A stretch of 64,000 nucleotides of DNA from positions 45,015,676-45,079,675 of the forward strand of contig CM049311.1 in NCBI GenBank assembly GCA_026874595.1. Direction: 5' to 3'. Positions within the stretch are counted from its first letter, which is position 1. Each line of letters begins with the position of its first letter. Shown piece after piece: positions 1 through 12,081 of this stretch. Under the pieces are notes generated by a model. That model was not told the DNA's origin and searched no databases. It saw only the letters and a list, made by a program, of their open reading frames with translations. The position numbers were made by a program, and so were the translations under genes. This stretch comes from Sipunculus nudus (taxonomy: Eukaryota > Annelida > Sipuncula > Golfingiida > Sipunculidae).

Positions 1-301
1 CTTATGGAAACAGACATGCATGTAAGAAAAAAGATAAGATTTATAGAGGAATTAAACCAATTAACACAATTACAAACCAAAATTCATAAAAAAAATTCAG
101 GTCAATTTGATTGGTAAATGCACCAATTATAGTGACATCTAAATGGCAACCATTGAAAAATACTCTGACCCCTGGGCATCTGGACAAGATGGGCGTCTAT
201 TTAAGGCCGGCGTTTATTTTTCTAAGACATTGTTTTGCCCCGGGGTCTTAATAAGGCAGGCGACTATTTAAGGCCAGGCGTCTGATCTAGGAAATACGGT
301 A
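1..301. other. AT-rich flank, no gene seen
   Basis: No coding signal. Two related boxes with the word CTATTTAAGGCC lie about 66 bp apart near 195-210 and 263-278, and the stretch ends in an ATACGGTA word near 293-300. These could be the edge of an old DNA transposon, but no partner end was found. Confidence 0.3.
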
Positions 302-891
302 GTTGAATTAAAGTCATCTGAGCTATAGTCATGGTCCTTTGTCCGTTGTCCAGCCAGCCATCCAGCTGTCTGTCCGTTTACAAGCACGTTTTGAAACTGT
401 TGGACCTGTAAATCCAAAATTTTGCATACAGTTAGAAGTCCCCAAAATCTACCATACTGAAAATTGGGTCACTAGGACTTCAATTCTTTGAAATATTAAG
501 GAAAAACCTCCGTTTTCCATAATAAAGCCATTGTTACATTTCAAGGCCGCCTAATATCAAAACCACTTATCTGTTTTTGATCATATTTAGTATTCATATT
601 CTTCCATACATTTTCTGCTAAAATACCAAACATTAGATCAGCATTGAGTATTGTTTAAAAGTTATGGGCCCAAATATAATGAAATTTTTTTTTAAAATCA
701 GGAAATATAATTACTCACTTAACATGAGAATTGCTGAAGCTGGAGATTTTTTTCAGGGATATAACTTTATTAAATCAAGATTCAATTGTTTACCCAAAAT
801 TAGATCTGAAATTTGCAAATTTCTTAAGTTATTAGCAAAAAAAGATCAATACCTTAAATTTTGTCCTTAAACTGATGATTTAATTTTCACA

Positions 892-1014
<123 letters not shown>

Positions 1015-1218
1015 AGTATTTAATCTTTTAAAATCTGAAATATCAAAGGAATTGATTGAAAAGAGAAGCTTTTATTCAAGTTTTCATACACCATGTCAAG
1101 TGTTGCAACATCTAGCCAACCTAGTAGTACAGCCTTCACAGTGTGTTATGTAACCCCTCCATGCAGCTTGCCTTGGCTCAGCTTGGCCACTACTAGCAGG
1201 CTTCCCCTCTGCCCTGCA

Positions 1219-1243
1219 CCCCCCCCCCCCCCCCCCCCCCCCC
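1219..1243. repeat. C25 homopolymer
   Basis: Twenty-five consecutive C. Paralogous family A copies carry C tracts at the equivalent position (19700-19725, 30899-30911, 49447-49461, 57038-57051), so this is a recurrent expandable site of the element. Confidence 0.95.
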
Positions 1244-2187
1244 GGATGGTGCATAAACTAGATGAACGTTATAATTATCTGTATTTGATTCATTCTTATT
1301 CTAGGCTATGCTGCATTTTAGATTTTGTATTGTACCACCCCCGTTACAATGATTAAAGTGCACATTTAATTGTGTCCACAAAGTGGTGTATTGCTATGAA
1401 AGTGTGGATGTTCATCAGATAAGTAATTCTTTACTTCAGAAGAGTAAAAACTCCACCAGGTGTGAAATTGACTATTAATTCCAGTAATAAATTATAGCTG
1501 AGATAGTAATTAGCATAATGATATTGTTTTTCCCTCATTCAACTAACAGTGTGTATACTTTATTTGAAAAGATGTTTTTATTTTATCAAATTTACTTAAT
1601 CTTTTATTTTGGTGAATAAAATTAAGCATGTACTGAAAACTCCAATGTACAAAACTTTGTAATAGTGATTCAAGGAATAATCTTGAAGATGCCATGTTGT
1701 GGCATTATTTTCTTTAAAATCCAGTTTAAACATTTGTTCTTTAATAAAATATATATGTATGCATAATATGACCTGATATGAGCTACACTCTGGATAAATA
1801 ATGAATGCAACTTAGAATTCTGATATTTTAACTTATATTTTCAAATTTGAAAATTTGAATCTGATTAAAACTATTAATGAAAAATGTGAATATGCTAAAA
1901 AAAATAGGCTTTAATATAAACTTAAATGTATTATTTCCTTGAAAGTGAAATAAAGGTATTTGTCCATTCTGTCCACTTTTCTTCATGACAGTCTCGCTAG
2001 AGTATTAGTTTTGCAATCATATATTTAGAACTTTACTATAACCAAGTAAGAGGGCCCCTTTCTTCTTAGCTTCTCATATGCTTATATATATATATGAAAA
2101 ACATTACAATAGAATATTTTGCAAATTTTGCATTTGCAAAATTTTCAAACTTCAGCTGAGCACTGTGGACAATGGGTCCCTTTTTTT

Positions 2188-2519
2188 AATATTATGACAT
2201 TTATGTTTGTAGTTGTCCAACGAAAGAGCAAAACTACAACTACGCAATGTATCTGTTAACAGTCCTGTACCATGAATCATGGGTAAGTTTTTTGTTTAGG
2301 TACCTACAGTGTAACTGTGAGTAGAGATTCTGTATACAGTGGTTTCTGGTTTGAGAGACCCTAAGATCAAAAGACAACCTACTATTAAATACCTATTTCC
2401 CTTGCATCAATAATAAACATTTAAAATGTATTTTGTTCAAGTTACCACCAGCCTGGTGCAACCACTGACTCAAATTTTGTCATAATTCACAATTTCATCT
2501 ACTTTGTAAGACAATTTTT
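2188..2519. other. Single-copy spacer, nothing recognised
   Basis: Mixed-sequence stretch between two family A copies. No ORF, no repeat shared with the rest of the window and no clear exon signal was seen. Confidence 0.4.
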
Positions 2520-5007
2520 AGCTCAGCTGACTATAAGTCATCTGAGGTATAGCAAATTCCTTTGTCTGCCAGTGGTCTGTCTTTCTGGCTGGCAGGAATT
2601 GTCCGTTAACACATTTTGAAACCATTGGACCTACTAATCCAAAGTTTGACATACAGTTAGATTTCCTAAGTTCTCATACCAAACCCAAAACAGGGCCACT
2701 GCAGCTTTTTCCTTTGAGAAATTAAGGAAACCATCAATTATCCATTGAAAACCTGTTATTTCACTTAAACACTGCCTAATATAGAAACCACTAGTGTTCT
2801 TTTGTTCCTCTTTGGCTTAAATACTCCTCTATATGTTTCCTAAGTACACACCAGAAATTAGGTCAATATCGCATCATTTGTAAATGTTATGGACCAGAAC
2901 ATTAGGTACCTTATCAAAACAGCAAGTAATATATTTTCTCACTTAACATGGTAACTGTTGAATCTAGAGACATTTTTCAAGGATATCACTTTATTTAATT
3001 GAGATTTCTACTTGAAATTAGATAAGAATACTTCTGGTCACTGGACCTTTTTTAGTACAGCTTTGCCTGTGTTCCTGATAGTATTGCATCACTGGGTGAG
3101 CTGTCACAGGTGTGCAGCTATTCTCATACCCACCCCAAACACACACTCACATGCTTACAGCAATAAACACCAAGTGTAATGCAATAATTGTTATTGTTTG
3201 CACTGTTTCCTCTCCAATACTGTAAAGCTGTTTCCTCTCAAATACATGTACAAAACTTTTCTTGAAATAGTTATTCAAGAGAAATCTGAAAGGTTCCATG
3301 TTGTGGCAGTGTGGCATTTTTAGCTCCACTGACTGATAGTCATCTGAGCTATAGCAATCACTCTTTGTCCATCGTCCATCCATCTGTCTGTCCATTAAGA
3401 GGGCACAAATCATGACTGCTGACTGTAGAAGCTTCTAAGTGAAAATCCAGAGAGGTCAATAAAAAATCTCCTTGGAAACCTAAAATTAGGTCACTGCGAC
3501 CTACCGTAAAAGTCATTGTAGGAGTCGCTACTTGTACCAGGAAATTGAATTCTAAAAACCAGAATTATCTAGCAAAGTCGGGGTGCGATTTGTAATGTGT
3601 ACTTATCCAGTCTCAGTCAGATTTCCTGGTACATTGAACGACGACTTGAGCCATAATTGGCGATACCTTTAACCAGTGCTTTGCGAAACGTCTTTCCCCA
3701 ATAATTGTATCTGCCAAAACGAAGTTTTACTGATACTATGTTTTTGACCGGGTTCTGCCACCACCGCCGCCGCTGTATTCGTTTCTGGAAAACTCCTCTG
3801 AGACTACTGGACTAATTTTTCCGAAACTTACACCAATTATCAGGTCACATTTGAAGTGGTGCCTAATCAATTGGCATGGACCTCTGACCTTTCCTCTCTG
3901 CCCAGCGTCCATTTGACACAGATCTCCCATAGCTCTTTATCATATGTAAAACTGGTGGCGCCATCTGCAACGATTTTTGCACATGCAGCATTGGTCTGTT
4001 TGTCTGCCGTGGGATAAAATCACTCTTGTGAGTGGTTTGACATATCTGCCTAAAATTTTGCAGGTTTATACATCCTGGACAGCCTCCTTGATTTTATGAC
4101 AGGTGGCACCACCTACATTCTAGTTTGGGCTGCAGACATCCAAGCTCATATCTCGGGAACCGTTCGACCAATTGGGCCATAATTTTGCATGTGTATAGAT
4201 CTCACATAGCTCTTTATCATTCACAAAACTGGAGAGAACACCTGCAATCATTTTTGCACAGCATCTGTCTGTTTGTCTGCCTTGGGCTCAATTCACTCAT
4301 ATCTCAGTAGTGGTATGATTTTTTGGTCATGAGGTCAAAGGTCAGGGTCACAAGACTCACTAATTTAAAAAGATTATGGCTGCATTTTCAGCCAAGCTTT
4401 TTATCCCAAATTTTCCATCTTGCACATTTAGCTGACTTGCTAGTATGGGGAGAGCAGAAATGAATTTGGGGTCACAAGGTCAAGGTCACAGGGGCCTTCT
4501 GTTCACAAGTTAGTTTCCAGATGTTAACTCCAGTTTAGTTTGACATATTGGTTTCAAACTTAACTTATATAAGGCTCACAACTAAAGTAAGAACCCTGTC
4601 GATTTTTGTGTCCAAAGGTCAAAGGTCAGTGTCACAGGACCCATTTCTTTAAAAAGAATGTGTTTGCATTTCATGCCAAACTTTTCATCACAAACCTTCC
4701 ATCTTCAAGATATTACTCCCCTGCTAATAGGGGAAGATTCTGTTTGATTTTGGGTCATAGGGTCAAAGGTCAAGATCACAGGGCCCATCCATTCACAAAT
4801 CAGTTTATGAATGATAATTCTGCATTGGCTAGAGAGATTGGCTTCAAACTTGATCTGTTAATGACCCACCACTTATGTAAGAAACATTTTGATTTTCAGG
4901 GTCCAGAGGTCAAAGATGAAGGTCACAGACCGTCATTCTGAAAAATTTCTTCAAAATATCCTTATAGACAAATACAGCTGAGTGTTGAGACCCCTGGGTC
5001 CCTAGTT
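2520..5007 (+). repeat. Compound of family A copies with a family B segment
   Basis: Family A 5' hairpins start at 2520 and, with the change CAGCTG to CCACTG, at 3322, the second after a T-run inside the first copy. A family A 3' end (CAGCTGAGTG, then GACCCCTGGGTC, then CTAGTT) closes at 5007. Between them lie a family B 5' segment (3707-4310) and about 600 bp of ~270-bp tandem units at 4311-4940 that contain repeated GGTCAAAGGTCA words. Only one 3' end is present for two or three 5' ends, so this is a recombined or partly deleted nest. The ORF at 4606-4941 is within the tandem units and is not taken as a gene. Confidence 0.65.
3707..4310 (+). repeat. Family B element, 3' part missing
   Basis: Starts with the family B 5' hairpin (GTATCTGCCAAAAC ... 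ACTGATAC), followed by the (GCC)n-like stretch near 3762-3775. It continues with family B core units carrying TTGCATGTGTATAGATCTC and a GGTGGCGCCA or related palindrome. The characteristic 3' end (GTAGTCG-CTTGT-CGACTAC then CTAGTT) is absent, so the copy is truncated or fused into the family A tandem core that follows. Confidence 0.7.
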
Positions 5008-5618
5008 AACATGAAAAGCAAATTATAAATTTGCCCAGTTCAAGGCCTACTTGTTCTGACAAGTTGCAATTCAAGTGACACTTCCTAATCTGCATCACTG
5101 TTATATCGTGAGTCAATTTGGCGCCAGTCTGCTGCTCTTTGATGTACATTTTCTTTCCGTTTAATCTCTATGGGTAATTGTGTCATTATGAAAACTTGTG
5201 GTTCCCATAGTCTGTTATACATGTAAAGTTGTGTCACATTCAGACTTGATCCACCACAGACATGTCGTGAATTCTATTGCCTGCCCAGTTGATCGCTGGG
5301 TACCAGCTGACAATTGAAGCTGTGTGGCGGAAGTTCATGCCCCGGGTCATTCATGCAGTGACATTTATATCCTCAGGTCAACTTAGCCCTCCGTGACTAA
5401 TATCCACAGTTAAAAACTCCCACATTAAGAACCTTCAGGTCACCGTCACAACAAGATGGTTTTCAAGCGTATTGGATAATAATGTTTTAACATTTCATGT
5501 GAGCTGCAAATATACAACTTGCTTCATTTTTTACCCTTGTCTCTTTCATGACGATAGTATGACCTGTGAACAATGTGGCATTACGGTCAATTGTGCGTTG
5601 ACTTATCCATGAATTTTT
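5008..5618. other. Single-copy spacer, nothing recognised
   Basis: About 600 bp with more balanced composition than its surroundings. No long ORF, and no repeat shared with other parts of the window. It ends in a T-run immediately before the next family A hairpin. Confidence 0.4.
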
Positions 5619-7286
5619 AGCTCAGCTGACTATAAGTCATCTGAGCTATAGTCGTGGTCCATTGTCCGTCGTCCGTCCATCCATCTATCTGTAGATGTGG
5701 CACGTTTTGAAACTGTAAGACCTATGAATCCAAAATTCAGCATAATGTTAGATGTCCCCAAGATCTCCTACCAAGCCGAAAACTGGGTCTTTGCGACTTT
5801 GTTCCTTTGAGAAATTAAGGAAAAACCTCAATTTTTTATTAAAAAACTATTTTCACACTTCAGGACTGCCTAATATCAAAAACACTCATCTGTTTTTCCT
5901 CATATTAACCATCAATATTCCTCTATATAGTTCCCATGTACATGCGAGAAAATAGGTCTGTATTATATAATTTAAAAAAGTTATGGGCCCAAACATAATG
6001 CATTTTGTAAAAAATCAGGAAAGATATTTGATCACTTAACACAAAACATGTTAAAGCTAAGGACTTTTTTCCAGTAACTTAACTTTAATTAATAAAAATT
6101 AAATTGTATACCCAAAATTAGATCAAAATCTTTTAAATTTTTTAAAATATTAGCAAAAATAAAAAATCGGTACCTTAAATTTTGCCCAACTTTGACCATG
6201 GCACATTTTTTTCTTGTAACTGCTGTGGATTTAATTTTCACAGCATGTTTTTGTTATTAAGCATTTCATCTGTTAACACTAAAAATTTGAAACCAGTTGA
6301 TCAAAAACTGTAGTTTTTATTCAAGTTTTCAAGGACCATGTCACATATTGTTTACATCAAGCTAGTGTTACGCAGTTTGGTAGGTCTCAGCTCCCCAGCT
6401 TCTGCTCTCAGTTCCTAAAATTTCACATACAGTTAGATGTCTCCAAAATCCCCTACCATGCCAAGAATTTGGTCACTTAGACTTAATTCCGTTAGATATT
6501 AATGAAAAACTTTATTTTTCCATTAAAAACCCATTGTTACACAAGACTGCCTAATATCAAAACCACTGATCTGACTTTGATCATATATAATATACATATT
6601 TTTCTATACATTCGCTATGCACATGCCAGAAATGATGTAAGTATTTTGTAATTGTTTAAGTTATGGGCCCAAACATAATGCGCTTTGTAAAAAATCAAGA
6701 AATTTATTTACTCCCTTAACAAGAGGATTGCTGAAGCTAGAAATTTTTTGTCAGGGGTGCAACATTATTTAATCAAGATTCAATTGAATACCCAAAATTA
6801 GTTCTGAATTTTTCAAATTTTATAAGTTATTAGTATAAATATAAAATTAGTACCTTAAATTTTGCCCAACTTTGACCATGGCACGTTTGTTTCCTGTGAG
6901 CACTGTTGATATATTTCAACTTTTTAGTTTAGAAAGCTGAAAGAAAATGGCCAAAAATTGTAGCTTTTAATAATGTTTTTATGAGACCATGTCAGAACCA
7001 GACTTTCCCAAGCCCCTCTTCAGTCACCTGTATGTTGACCTTATTGACCTTTCAGCAAATTATGCATGCTTGAGGGAGGCATTCACTGGGGCAGCCAGAC
7101 AGCTTATGGCCAGCCACAGTTGATCCAGTTGTCCAATCCAACTTATCTAGTAGTTGTTTTGACCAACAACATAACAAGAAACTATAAATTAATAAATTTT
7201 TATTGGTTTTTAATAACAAATTAAAGAAAAATTAACAGAAAAGGAATTTGTTAGTTGTTGAGTAACAGGAAATTAACTTGCAGTTA

Positions 7287-8711
7287 CCGTAAAATCTCCA
7301 CTTAAAACCGCACGTCCGATAAAAACCGCACCCAGACTTTGCCGAAATACTAGGTGAGACACCGTGAGGGGCTCAAATACTAAGAACCCCCCTTTAAAAC
7401 CGCACCAACTTTCGCTACGGAATGATTTGACACAAGACACAATCAAGCTATCCTCTAGAAATCAACACGCGTAGGTTGAGACACGGCCATTCCTGTCCAC
7501 TATAAAAATCCTTGGGCATTTGATTTAAACACATCAAACACTTTTTTGCAGGGTCACTCATGCATGGAGTTTGGGAAGACGCAAGGGCCGGTGAACCTCT
7601 GCGTGTTTATACAGACTTTATATGCCGTGCCGTATTCTTGTTTGCTACTGATTTCCCAGTATATTTTTGAAAAAAATATTCTGCTGATCAGTTTCAAGTC
7701 ACTGAATATTTTATTTCTAAAGGTAATATTTTGAAATCTTAATCTATGATGAAAATTCTATTTTCTTGAATTACTCGGAAGATTCTAATCATTTTCATAC
7801 CGGTTACTTCGGTATGATCATCGTCACATCATACGTTGACATCGCTCCATGTCAAAGTTTGTTGATGCGTTTGAAAACATCGCTGGTCAACTTAACTTAA
7901 TATAAAAAATAACTGAATTTACCTTGTCGAGATATGCACGTATAGGAGGTATAGGAAACATGACACGTGAAAACGAGTGATTTTAAAGTAAAATTAAAGT
8001 GGCCAGTCGAGGTAAGCAAGTTTTTTTTCCTGAAGCAAGTTTCCGTGCGGGGAGCCATCTTGTCAAGGCAGCGTTCCAGCAAGGCACACTGGGACGGAAT
8101 AGGTGGCTGTTCTGTTTACCACCCACCGCGTACAGCCGTTAAAAATATTCTTAGCAGAATACCGGGGTGTTTCAGCACATGGCGGCACTCAAACTTCGTT
8201 TTAAAACGATCGTCTGCCATTGTGTGACTCTTTACGATGTCAGCTTTTTATTCATTTTATTTTTTAAACAAATAATCGTTGCTAAATAATGCCGCAAATG
8301 GGTTTAATGTAGACATTTATTTCAATTTTGCTTGACCATGCCAAACGAAGTGGGCCGCTATGTGTTACAGCGGGGGTGTTATAAACGTATTATTTGGTGA
8401 CAATTACCAAGATTTTTATAACAAGTTATATATCGCACGAAAGATAATCAGCAATATTTAATTTACAAACAACAAATAATCGTAAATAATACGTTTACAC
8501 ACGGCTCCCATGCATGCGAGACTGCTGCTATAAGGGCGGCCTTTGAAAGTCGCCATATGATCGCCCACTCGCGGGCCCAAAACGATGTATGTCAGGAAGA
8601 TAATCAGGAAACCCTTCTAGTATAAACCGCACAGTGCTTTCAGGAAAAAAACATGATTTAAAGATTTTGAATTTCTTGATTAAACCGCGGTTTTAAGTGG
8701 AGATTTTACGG
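7287..8711. mobile_element. TA-flanked inverted-repeat DNA transposon, copy 1
   Basis: Perfect 25-bp terminal inverted repeats begin CCGTAAAATCTCCACTTAAA and end in ACCGC. The element is flanked by TA on both sides (7285-7286 and 8712-8713). The empty site survives in paralogous family A copies (near 18496 and 38705), which read through the single TA, so the TA is a true target duplication. This fits the Tc1/mariner-pogo superfamily by duplication size. No transposase motif could be read in the short ORFs (7546-7734, 7967-8227), and it is probably non-autonomous. A second, diverged copy lies at 22363-23775. Confidence 0.9.
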
Positions 8712-8721
8712 TACTGATGAT

Positions 8722-8879
8722 TTAATTTACTCCGACACAGATTACAAACCGTCATGCACACATAATAATAGATAAACCCGGTTTGGGCGAATAAGATTTA
8801 TTTCTCCAGCTAGCAATATACTGCACATAAAACAAGTACATTTCCATAATATCATATCACATAGCTAGCTGGATATCCC
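8722..8879 (-). repeat. Ngaro B2 direct repeat (3' end)
   Basis: A 158-bp copy of B1 forming the 3' boundary of the element. Its outer edge lies only 10 bp from the right end of the TA transposon. Confidence 0.9.
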
Positions 8880-9058
8880 CATGTGGATATCTGAGTAAAA
8901 AGTATATATGGTCCATTATAAAAATACTAACGCCTGCAAATCGAGAAATAAATCTAAACGATCTAAACAGATCCTAAAAATCTAAAAACTAACATTAGTG
9001 GGTTACCTAAAATTAGTGACTAAGACTACTACAATATACAGTGGGTTGGGTGGGTGGG

Positions 9059-9282
9059 TGACACTTCTGCTAGCAATAAAGTTCTTAAAGTTGAAGTGTC
9101 CTGCCCTGCTGCAGCTGGCAGAATAATTTAAAATCGCCGGTTGCTGACCATCACATGACCGTAATCTAGCAGTCACATGACCGATCCCGTGATCACCTGA
9201 CCAGTCCCCCGCCAGACCGGTCATGTGACTGCGACACCTGCCCTCGTCAATTAAAACCCAATTAATTACATTAATTGTACCA
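9059..9282 (-). repeat. Ngaro A2 direct repeat
   Basis: A 224-bp copy of A1 located between B1 and B2. It is separated from B2 by about 180 bp of extra sequence (8880-9058) that has no copy next to A1. Confidence 0.9.
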
Positions 9283-9440
9283 TTAATTTACTCCGACACA
9301 AATTACAAACCGTCATGCACACATAATAATAGATAAACCCGGTTTGGGCGAATAAGATTTATTTCTCCAGCTAGCAATATACTGCACATAAAACAAGTAC
9401 ATTTCCATAATATCATATCACATAGCTAGCTGGATATCCC
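9283..9440 (-). repeat. Ngaro B1 direct repeat
   Basis: A 158-bp repeat directly abutting A2. It is nearly identical to B2 at 8722-8879; both begin TTAATTTACTCCGACACA and end CTGGATATCCC on the + strand. Confidence 0.9.
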
Positions 9441-9492
9441 AAACCATAGCCCAAACCTGTAGGAAGTAGATATATCAAAGAAAGTTTTAACT

Positions 9493-10428
9493 CTAGAAAT
9501 GGTTAACATGCCTACACAAGGCGTGTGCCACTTTTAATCTACCTGGCAAACCTGGTGCCAAATACCTTTGATACGCATGACTTTTCCAATCTCCCTGCAA
9601 TTTGATTAAATCTGTTGAAATGCCCACACTTAGAGCAAGAGTGGCTCCCCCTCTCCTGAAACTATGCCCCGCATATCGGTGAGCTGGAATGCCTAGTTGT
9701 ACTAAGGAAGTTCTAAGGCGTCTCAAAAACATGCTATATGTTATGATTACAGTTTTATTCATGTGACGGAATTGAAAAGCTGGTGAATTCCCAGGTGATG
9801 GGGTTAACCTGAAAATCAATCTGACCGCTTTAACCGGACACAGGTGGGAGAGAGGAATGTGTGGGAGAGGGACCTGTAAGCAGCGTTCCTGAAACTGGAT
9901 GGTTTTTGAGTATTTGACATTGATCAAAAGAAAATTAGGATAAAAAGATACATCTTCCCTGGTGAGATGTTTAGTGCCATCAAAGGATTGAGATGAATTT
10001 GGAAGCAAATTTGATTTCCTCAAAAAACTAAAAAAGGCTGTGAGGCAAACCGCCCAAAAGCATAAATCCTCTGAGCATACAAGGTTCAGAGTACTGAAAA
10101 CACCTCTCAATATCGACAGTGTAATTGGTAATTTTGGGCTGCACAGATCTCCCACCTGTCTCCTGACACCCTTAAGTAGGGTTGAGATAATTACAGACTC
10201 ATTAAGGGGTGAGTTTAAACCCACAATGCTATGTATCAGGGATATTATCTGCAAGTACTGTTTTAAAGAGGTAAAACTTAATTTCTCTGCAAGATAAACA
10301 ATATAGCGTTGAAGGTCAAGAGAGCTCAGGGGGGCCAGTGGAATCGAAAGCATGCTGCAGAACTTAATGTATGATTTCAGGTGGGTCTTGTAAGTGGCTA
10401 GAGTGGATTTAGCAAAGGCTCCTTTCAT
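9493..10428 (-). CDS. Ngaro tyrosine recombinase, intact
   Basis: A 311-residue tyrosine recombinase (phage-integrase fold) that would insert the circular element cDNA by strand exchange, acting in the nucleus. The N-terminal half has the SAM-like core-binding pattern (KSTLATYKTHLKSYIKFC). Catalytic residues are visible: Arg137 in FFSFLRKSNLLP, a Lys near 172-175, His255 and Arg258 in GHSFRRGG, Trp281 in GDWKS, and the tyrosine in AYQRYL (Tyr289, or Tyr286). The ATG at 10426-10428 is the first in frame, but the same frame stays open upstream to 10519 and a good 3' splice site ends at 10491, so the real protein may start in a spliced upstream exon. It is free of stops, unlike gag and pol of the same copy. 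Confidence 0.9.
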   Translation of the reverse strand: MKGAFAKSTLATYKTHLKSYIKFCSMLSIPLAPLSSLDLQRYIVYLAEKLSFTSLKQYLQIISLIHSIVGLNSPLNESVIISTLLKGVRRQVGDLCSPKLPITLSILRGVFSTLNLVCSEDLCFWAVCLTAFFSFLRKSNLLPNSSQSFDGTKHLTREDVSFYPNFLLINVKYSKTIQFQERCLQVPLPHIPLSHLCPVKAVRLIFRLTPSPGNSPAFQFRHMNKTVIITYSMFLRRLRTSLVQLGIPAHRYAGHSFRRGGATLALSVGISTDLIKLQGDWKSHAYQRYLAPGLPGRLKVAHALCRHVNHF

Positions 10429-10490
10429 GAACTGGTTGATTTTAGCATCAAGATCACACCTTAATGATGTCTGTCTGTTGAAACTGGGAC

Positions 10491-10513
10491 CTGCGGAAGA
10501 AAAATAAATATGC
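10491..10513 (-). other. Candidate 3' splice site upstream of the recombinase
   Basis: On the minus strand a pyrimidine-rich run (TTATTTTTCTTCC) ends in GCAG at 10491. The next base starts a stretch that is open in the recombinase frame for about 20 codons before the first ATG. This suggests that the recombinase is made from a spliced mRNA joining the RT-RNase H exon. The donor was not identified with confidence; an AG/GTTGCA word after the RNase H motif is a weak candidate. Confidence 0.5.
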
Positions 10514-10518
10514 GGACT

Positions 10519-12081
10519 TTAAAGACATGTGCTGTGATAAGTCAGACATGTAAATTTGTGGTATATACTGCAAAGGGCAGTTTGCTTATTCGGGCAATGC
10601 AACCTAGATATATAATCTGCTACAAGGTTATGCTTCCCAAGCACATGGCATGCTTTGATAGTAAAATTATATTGTACTGCCAACCAAAATAGGCCTCGCA
10701 GGGCCCTCATGAGGAAGGCATTCCTCGAAGTGCCTTTATTAATAGTTGCCACAGTGGTAACATTATCTGATAATATCATAATTTGCTTGTTTTGCCAATG
10801 TCTACACCACCTGTGTGCTGCTAGGATGACAGCCATTGTCTCCTTCACATTAATATGCATCCACCTGCAAGTGGGCAAATCAAACCCCCAATTACAATAA
10901 AACCAGTCACCACAAAAATATGCGCCACCCCCCTCTGCACAAGCATCTGTGTATACACTGGTGACTGGTGTACTATTCTGGATCAAGGTCTTATTGTTAA
11001 ACACCGACATGCATGTCTGCCACCAAGCAATATCTGCCATAGTTTCCCTAGATAGCTTTCGCCTATCTGCTCTATGCTTCATGCTATTTGCTGCATTTAT
11101 TAACCGGCGAAGAAAAACTCGTCCACCCTTAATTATCGCAGCTGCCCAGTTTAATTTGCCTATAAGACTCTGCAATTGCCTTTTAGACACCCTACGCTTG
11201 TTAATGAATAACTCAATCTCTTGTTTGAGCTCTACTACTTTTACCTCAGGGATACTAAGTGCCATTGATACAGAATCAAGCTGCACCCCCAAGAAATTTA
11301 AACACTGTGTTGGGTCCGTCACTTTATTCCAATTTATACTGAATCCTAACTCTCTTAAAGTAACAATGAGTGCCTTTAATGACTTGACACAATCCTGAAA
11401 GGAATCACTCACAATGAGGAAGTCATCTAGATATACAATCATATTACCAAACCCTTTCCTTGCCATTATTCTAATGACAGCCTGAGAAAGCCTGTTAAAT
11501 ATTCTTGGCGCTAATTTGGATCCAAAGGGCAATTTTGTATCTCAGAAATAAATAGTTTTACCATACTTATCTTTCCATGATAACCCTGTAAATAACTGAC
11601 TGGCCTCACTAATAGGGACCGACCTATAAGCAGACTTCAAGTCCACTTTGGCCATATAACATCCCTGTTTCATTAGGGCAGATGCATCATCAACTGTCTT
11701 AAAAGAAAAACTATCTATTCTAGAAATGTGATCATTTAAAGCAGCTGCTCTAGGCAAGCTGCAGTAATGAATTAATCGTACCTCGCCATTTGATTTTGAA
11801 ATTGCCCCCAAAGGGCTTGTAAATATTGGTTTGTCTTTACACATTATATAATTACCATTTTCTAACTCTATATAAATTTGCTTATCCACCCAATCAAAGT
11901 ATTGTATGGCTGACTTATGATTCATAGCAAAAGTTTCTGTAGGCACAGCATCTATATCAACAATATCAAAACCATTTTGAATACCAGACAAAATAAATGA
12001 TCTATCAATGTCATTGTCCAAAAGTAAAGCCCAGGCTTCATAATTAAGACCCTTTGAACAAGAAGCCTGAGCCTGGAAAAC
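10519..12081 (-). pseudogene. pol: Ngaro reverse transcriptase-RNase H, one in-frame stop
   Basis: Copies element RNA into DNA and removes the RNA strand. The frame runs from just after the gag TAG to TAA at 10519-10521 with a single in-frame TGA at 11542-11544. Upstream of it the early RT motifs can be read (GEVRLIHYCSLP and the MAKVDLKSAY aspartate motif). Downstream are LPFGSKLAPRIF and the catalytic YLDD box at 11422-11433, then a connection region, then RNase H with its four acidic residues: Asp in YTDACAEGG, Glu in HINVKETMA, Asp in LSDNVTT and Asp in LVADYISR. The domains are complete, so the TGA is the only clear lesion. The end of the frame overlaps a likely intron that may join it to the recombinase. 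Confidence 0.85.

Noticed and set aside
1093-1356. ORF with a poly-proline stretch
   Set aside because: The prolines come from a C25 homopolymer in a repeat; the same happens at 19538, 19672 and 49312.
10040-11398. Plus-strand ORFs across the Ngaro (10040-10297, 10655-10900, 10949-11398)
   Set aside because: They are antisense shadows of the recombinase and RT-RNase H frames.
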